DNA from: Ramlibacter sp. | GTDB taxonomy: Bacteria; Pseudomonadota; Gammaproteobacteria; Burkholderiales; Burkholderiaceae_C | Assembly (NCBI GenBank): GCA_013815685.1 | Contig: JACDFR010000009.1 | Location: 1-64,000, forward strand | Direction: 5' to 3' | DNA: 64,000 nt | Part shown: positions 60,651 through 64,000 of the stretch, piece after piece | Layout of the letters: every line of letters begins with the position of its first letter | Position numbering within the stretch: the first letter of the stretch is position 1 | Program-made: the position numbers and the translations under genes | The notes under the pieces: generated by a model | The model's database searches: none | What the model was told of the DNA's origin: nothing | What the model saw: the letters and a program-made list of their open reading frames with translations, nothing else

Positions 60651-60880
60651 GGCGCGCCCTGGCCACGGCATGGCTACTCGCAGCGGCGGCGGCTTTGGCC
60701 GGCTGCGGCGACAAGCCTCAGACACTGCAAAGCGGCGTGAAGGTGGATACCCAGGCCTTCCAGGGCACCGGCCTGCCGTACGCGGTACCCGGTTGGAAGC
60801 AGGGCGACAAGGGCAGCTGGGAGCAGCAGTTGAAAACGCGCACCCAGCAGACCCAGAACGAATACACCAAGGTCAATTGA
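60647..60880 (+). CDS. small lipoprotein of the formate dehydrogenase operon
   Basis: A 77-residue predicted lipoprotein with lipobox LAGC (Cys at about 20; ATAWLLAAAAALAGCGDKPQ) and a short mature part, FQGTGLPYAVPGWKQGDKGS, WEQQLKTRTQQTQNEYTKVN. ATG overlaps the fdhB stop (ATGA) and the gene ends two bases before the cytochrome b gene, so it is firmly in the operon. Role unknown, perhaps membrane anchoring or assembly. Confidence 0.82.
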   Translation: MRRALATAWLLAAAAALAGCGDKPQTLQSGVKVDTQAFQGTGLPYAVPGWKQGDKGSWEQQLKTRTQQTQNEYTKVN

Positions 60881-60882
60881 TC

Positions 60883-62061
60883 ATGCGGTCATTGCTGCTG
60901 GTTCTTTCCCTGGCGTTCAGTGTCTCGGTGTCCGCACAGACCAGGCCCCCGGACGATCCCGCGCCGGCCGGGCCCGGCGGCATCCAGGGCCAGAACATCC
61001 TGGACGTCAAGCCCGAGGTGAAGCCCGACGCGAGCTCCGACCCCAAATACATGCAGCAGGGCAACGCGGAGCGCAACAGGGTCCAGCCCGGCAACAACGC
61101 GCCGATGTGGCGTGGCGTGGCGGCGGGCGTGGAAGGTTTCACCAGCCTGCCCAGGAGCCAGGCACCCGAAGCCGGCGTGCTGATACAGCCGCCGGTGCAG
61201 TACCCCGGATCGCGCATGACCACGGCGGGTGAAGCATGGCGGCAGGTGCGCAACAACTGGATCATCCCGTATGGCGGCGCCCTGTTGCTCATCGCGCTGG
61301 GGGCGCTTGCGATCTTCTATTTCGCGCGCGGGCCGCTGGGCCATGCCGAAGCCGACGGCGGTGGTCGCCGGATCGAACGCTTCACGCCTTTCGAGCGCTC
61401 GGCGCATTGGGCCAATGCCATCGCCTTCGTCATCCTTGCCGTGTCCGGCATCGTCATGGCGTTCGGCAAGTTCTTCCTGCTGCCCGTCCTGGGGCTCAGC
61501 CTGTTCGGCTGGCTCACCTACGCGCTCAAGACGATGCACAACTTCGCCGGGCCGGTGTTCGCGGTGTCGCTGGTGGTCGTGTTCTTCACGTTCCTGCGCG
61601 ACGAATGGCCCCAGCGCGGTGACTTGAAATGGATGCTCAAGGCCGGCGGGGTGTTCAGCAAATCCGGCGAGGAACCACCTTCGCACCGCTTCAACGCGGG
61701 CGAGAAGGTGGTGTTCTGGCTGGGGGTGCTGTTCCTGGGCGTCTTCGTTGTGTCGTCCGGCCTCGTCATGGACAAGCTCATTCCCAACCTCGTGTACGAG
61801 CGCGGCACCATGCAGATCGCCCATATGGTGCATGCGGTGTCGTCCGTGCTGATGATGTGCCTGATGGCGCTGCATATCTACCTGGGCACCATTGGCATGC
61901 GTGGCGCCTACGCGGCGATGCGCACAGGCTATGTCGACGAGGCCTGGGCCCGCGAGCACCATGCCTATTGGCACGACGATATCCAGGCCGGCAAGATCTC
62001 CGCGCACCGCAGCCGCCAGCTGGTGGGCGGCGACCATGCCGAGACCGCGCGCGTCGCTTGA
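60883..62061 (+). CDS. fdhC: formate dehydrogenase cytochrome b (gamma) subunit
   Basis: A 392-residue membrane protein. Signal peptide MRSLLLVLSLAFSVSVSA, a long periplasmic Pro-rich region of about 100 residues, then five membrane helices starting with WIIPYGGALLLIALGALAIF. The haem-binding part has RFTPFERSAHWANAIAFVIL, MHNFAGPVFAVSLVVVFFTF, QIAHMVHAVSSVLMMCLMAL and HIYLGTIGMRGAY. It takes electrons to the quinone pool. ATG 60883 gives the signal peptide; the frame is open upstream but unrelated. Confidence 0.9.
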   Translation: MRSLLLVLSLAFSVSVSAQTRPPDDPAPAGPGGIQGQNILDVKPEVKPDASSDPKYMQQGNAERNRVQPGNNAPMWRGVAAGVEGFTSLPRSQAPEAGVLIQPPVQYPGSRMTTAGEAWRQVRNNWIIPYGGALLLIALGALAIFYFARGPLGHAEADGGGRRIERFTPFERSAHWANAIAFVILAVSGIVMAFGKFFLLPVLGLSLFGWLTYALKTMHNFAGPVFAVSLVVVFFTFLRDEWPQRGDLKWMLKAGGVFSKSGEEPPSHRFNAGEKVVFWLGVLFLGVFVVSSGLVMDKLIPNLVYERGTMQIAHMVHAVSSVLMMCLMALHIYLGTIGMRGAYAAMRTGYVDEAWAREHHAYWHDDIQAGKISAHRSRQLVGGDHAETARVA

Positions 62062-62077
62062 TGCAGGAGCAAAGAAG

Positions 62078-62593
62078 ATGAAAAGATACCTCGTGTGCGC
62101 CATCCTGGTTGCGGCCTGTGCCGCGTCTTTCGCCAAGCTCCCGCCACTGGACGACGCGGCCAAGGCAAAGGCTGCCGAAGCCGCGTCAAAAGCTGCCTGG
62201 CAAGCCAAGGTGGATGGGTTCCAGCTGTGCAAGGCCCAGGACAAGGTGGCGGCGCAGTACATGAAGACCGCGGGCAGGAACGTGCCGGCCAAGGATGCGA
62301 AGCTGGTCGCGACGGCGGCAACTGCGGCAACTTCGGCGGCACCGGCCACCGCTCCTGCCGCCCCCGCTGCAGCTACTGCGGCTGCAGCGCAGCCCCCGGC
62401 CGCGGCGGCATCGGGCACGCCCGTTTTGACAGCCGCTGCGCCATTGCCCCCGTGTAACGAGCCGGGGCCCTATGCCTCCAACCCCGTCGAGCAAAAGCCC
62501 CTGGAAACCTCGGGTGCGCATTCGCCTACCGGAACCGCGGCCAGCCCGCCCAGCGTCAAGCCGGACTCCGCCGCGATGGCGCCCAAGAAATAG
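62078..62593 (+). CDS. Ala/Pro-rich secreted protein of the formate dehydrogenase operon
   Basis: A 171-residue protein: signal peptide MKRYLVCAILVAACAASFAK, a short helical part (LDDAAKAKAAEAASKAAWQA, FQLCKAQDKVAAQYMKT) and a low-complexity Ala/Thr/Pro stretch, then PPCNEPGPYASNPVEQK. It has two Cys that could form a disulfide. AAAGAAG precedes the ATG. No known family recognised beyond recurrent presence between the cytochrome b gene and fdhD. Probably periplasmic. Confidence 0.72.
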   Translation: MKRYLVCAILVAACAASFAKLPPLDDAAKAKAAEAASKAAWQAKVDGFQLCKAQDKVAAQYMKTAGRNVPAKDAKLVATAATAATSAAPATAPAAPAAATAAAAQPPAAAASGTPVLTAAAPLPPCNEPGPYASNPVEQKPLETSGAHSPTGTAASPPSVKPDSAAMAPKK

Positions 62594-62610
62594 CCCGGGA
62601 GGCTGTCTCC

Positions 62611-63543
62611 CTGGCCCTGCCCTTCCTCTCCGAAGCACGTGCGCCGCTGACGCGCGAGATCGAAACCGTCAACGAGTACGGGGAGCGCGCGGCTATCTCG
62701 ATCCCGGCCGAGCGGCCCCTGACCGTGTACGTCGACCGGCGCGAGCTGGTCACGCTGATGACCCTGGGCGCGATGCCGGAACTCCTGGTGCTGGGCTACC
62801 TGCGCAACCAGCGGCTGGTACGCCTGGTCGATGAGGTCGAGTCCATCACCGTCGATTGGGAAGTGGGCGCCGCGGCCGTGAAGACGCGATCGGGCATCCG
62901 GCGGCTCAAGGAGCGCACCGCCCGGCGCGTCGTCACGACGGGATGCGGCCAGGGCAGCGTCTTCGGCGGGCTCATGGACGATATCGAGTCGATCCACTTG
63001 CCTGCGGCCTCCATCACGCAGGCCCAGCTGTACGCGATTGTCAACGCGATCCGCCTGCAGGAGAGCACGTACAAGTCGGCCGGCTCGGTGCACGGCTGTG
63101 CGTTGTTCAGCGGCGAGGAGATGTTGCTGTTCGTCGAGGATGTCGGCCGGCACAACGCCATCGACACCATCGCCGGGTGGATGTGGATGCAAGAAATCGC
63201 CCCCACGCTCCCCGCTGCGCGAGGTTCGCTGCCCCCCGAGAGGGTCCTCGCGCCCAAGGGCGGCCTGTCGGCGCTCGACGCCGCGCAAAGCGACAGCGAC
63301 CCGTTCGTCTTTTACACCACGGGCCGCCTGACCAGCGAGATGGTGATCAAGTCCGCGCAGATGGGCGTGCCGATCGTGGTGTCGCGCAGCGGCATCACGC
63401 AGATGGGCCACGAGATCGCGCAGCGTCTGGGCCTGTGCGCCATCGGGCGGGCGACCAACAAGCATTTTCTCTGCTACTGCGGCGCCGATCGCCTGAAACT
63501 GCAGCCCGAACTGGCGGGCCCCAAATTGCGCGCGATCGCCTGA
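62611..63543 (+). CDS. fdhD: formate dehydrogenase accessory sulfurtransferase FdhD
   Basis: About 310 residues. It has PLTVYVDRRELVTLMTLGAM, VVTTGCGQGSVFGG (the persulfide Cys), SVHGCALFSGEEMLLFVEDV, GRHNAIDTIAGW and FYTTGRLTSEMVIKSAQMGV. FdhD passes sulfur from IscS to the Mo cofactor of formate dehydrogenase. No ATG, GTG or TTG occurs in frame before the conserved N-terminal region; a CTG at 62611 has GGGAGG 8 bases upstream and gives a family-like start (ALPFLSEARAPLTREIE). About 30 residues inserted after GWMWM come from a copy of the intergenic repeat. Confidence 0.87.
   Translation: MALPFLSEARAPLTREIETVNEYGERAAISIPAERPLTVYVDRRELVTLMTLGAMPELLVLGYLRNQRLVRLVDEVESITVDWEVGAAAVKTRSGIRRLKERTARRVVTTGCGQGSVFGGLMDDIESIHLPAASITQAQLYAIVNAIRLQESTYKSAGSVHGCALFSGEEMLLFVEDVGRHNAIDTIAGWMWMQEIAPTLPAARGSLPPERVLAPKGGLSALDAAQSDSDPFVFYTTGRLTSEMVIKSAQMGVPIVVSRSGITQMGHEIAQRLGLCAIGRATNKHFLCYCGADRLKLQPELAGPKLRAIA
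63198..63260. repeat. GC-rich repeat, copy C, inside the fdhD coding region
   Basis: CGCCCCCACGCTCCCCGCTG, CGCGAGGTTCGCTGCCCCCC, GAGAGGGTCCTCGCGCCC resembles intergenic copy B (CCCCCGCGCTCTTCACTACG, TTCGCTGCCCCCCGAGGGGG). Here it is translated in frame as APTLPAARGSLPPERVLAPK, an insertion absent from typical FdhD proteins. Confidence 0.68.
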
Positions 63544-63560
63544 GCCCCGCCGGCGGTGGC

Positions 63561-64000
63561 ATGATTGCCGTCGTGGACGATGTGCAATCCCTTTCCAATG
63601 CTCCCGGCATGACCACGCCCCCGCGGCGCATGCCCTTGCCGGCGTGGCTGCGCGAAGGCCTGCGAGCGGGTTTGCTCATGCGGCCGCGGGTCGCCCGCGA
63701 GCAGCCCACGCCGGTGCAGGTCGCCTTGCTGCTGCTCATCTTGTGGGCGGTCGAGCTCGGCTTGGCGCGCCTGGAGATCGCCGGGCCCGCGCAGTTCGAC
63801 CTGCGCGGCTGGCTCGCGCCCTGGTGGAGCACGGCGGCTTTGCTGCTTCTGGCCTGGTGGGGCCTGTCCGGCGCACGCGCCGGACAGGCCCAGCCTGCCA
63901 GCCTCGCTGCCTGGCTCGCGCTGTGGATGGCCGCCGTCATGCCGGCCAACGTCGTGTCGCAGTTGCTGGGCATCGCGCATGCCCACGGCGCGTTGCCGAT
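63561..64000 (+). CDS. integral membrane protein, 3' end outside the window
   Basis: An open frame from ATG 63561 to the window edge: a soluble start (MIAVVDDVQSLSNAPGMTTP), then hydrophobic segments VQVALLLLILWAVELGLARL, WWSTAALLLLAWWGLSGARA and LAAWLALWMAAVMPANVVSQ. It begins 18 bases after fdhD in the same direction. Internal ATGs at 63609 or 63630 are alternatives. Family not identified from this partial sequence. Confidence 0.6.
   Translation, partial: MIAVVDDVQSLSNAPGMTTPPRRMPLPAWLREGLRAGLLMRPRVAREQPTPVQVALLLLILWAVELGLARLEIAGPAQFDLRGWLAPWWSTAALLLLAWWGLSGARAGQAQPASLAAWLALWMAAVMPANVVSQLLGIAHAHGALP

Noticed and set aside
62338..62420. Ala/Pro-rich tract as a tandem DNA repeat
   Set aside because: The triplets vary at all positions and only the protein composition is repetitive; it reads as a low-complexity linker.
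1..64000. CRISPR array, tRNA or rRNA operon
   Set aside because: No regularly spaced direct repeats, no tRNA T-arm pattern with an acceptor stem, and no 16S/23S segments were noticed on reading; rnpB is the only structural RNA recognised.

Overview
The window looks like a chromosomal segment of a high-GC betaproteobacterium of the order Burkholderiales, most probably family Comamonadaceae (Variovorax/Ramlibacter-like). The basis is gene content and order (GltIJKL glutamate/aspartate uptake, a periplasmic formate dehydrogenase set, an ECF42-type sigma factor with YCII proteins, several acyl-CoA catabolic operons), a bacterial type-A RNase P RNA at about 51.7-52.1 kb, and a recurring GC-rich intergenic repeat of the CCCCCCGAGGGGG type. 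This is inference from family recognition; no database was searched.

Layout. 0-6.7 kb: a DUF2147 protein, an alpha/beta hydrolase and a beta-oxidation operon (FadN-like hydroxyacyl-CoA dehydrogenase/hydratase, thiolase, thioesterase, enoyl-CoA hydratase). 6.7-9.9 kb: the fossil 3' end of a ring-cleavage dioxygenase, then an ECF42 sigma factor group with two YCII proteins, a VOC protein and a truncated SRPBCC gene. 9.9-14 kb: PBP1A and a succinate-semialdehyde dehydrogenase, leftward. 14.2-21.1 kb: a TetR-controlled operon (SDR, carboxylase beta, acyl-CoA dehydrogenase, biotin carboxylase alpha, thioesterase) that resembles the atu acyclic-terpene cluster and carries the last ~30 codons of a deleted second acyl-CoA dehydrogenase. 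21-29.3 kb: an AI-2E family membrane protein and a leftward Liv-type ABC importer operon containing an acyl-CoA ligase. 29.4-33.4 kb: crotonase, methyltransferase, thioesterase and an Atm1-type ABC exporter.

33.4-39.1 kb is the most unusual part: a decayed integron. A leftward, frameshifted and truncated integron integrase is followed by an attI-like region and rightward cassettes bounded by complementary GTTRRRY/RYYYAAC boxes and foldable attC sites. The cassettes carry an AbiJ-like abortive-infection protein, a ParE-like toxin with its antitoxin, a small membrane protein, a tiny Cys-rich protein and a VapBC pair. An IS1182-family relic sits in the first attC, and an IS110-family C-terminal fragment abuts a 5'-truncated apolipoprotein N-acyltransferase-like gene at the far end. 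So defence and addiction genes have accumulated in an integron that probably can no longer move its own cassettes.

39-49 kb: Lnt-like remnant, GNAT, broken isochorismatase, fluoride channel CrcB, LysR regulator, the gltIJKL operon, pyrC, a NYN/OST-HTH protein, a DUF3025 protein and HtpX. 50-54.5 kb: an FAD oxidoreductase divergent from rnpB, then a leftward pair: a NUDIX-MBL fusion and a pseudouridine-synthase homologue without the catalytic Asp. 54.5-56.5 kb: an orphan Liv-type binding-protein gene and an inverted copy of its 5' end, with an IS630 remnant between them. 56.7-63.5 kb: the formate dehydrogenase operon (small Tat protein, Mo subunit with Cys instead of Sec, FeS subunit, small lipoprotein, cytochrome b, Ala-rich protein, FdhD). 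The FdhD gene apparently starts at CTG and contains a copy of the intergenic repeat. A membrane-protein gene runs off the right edge. No tRNA, 5S/16S/23S rRNA or CRISPR array was seen.
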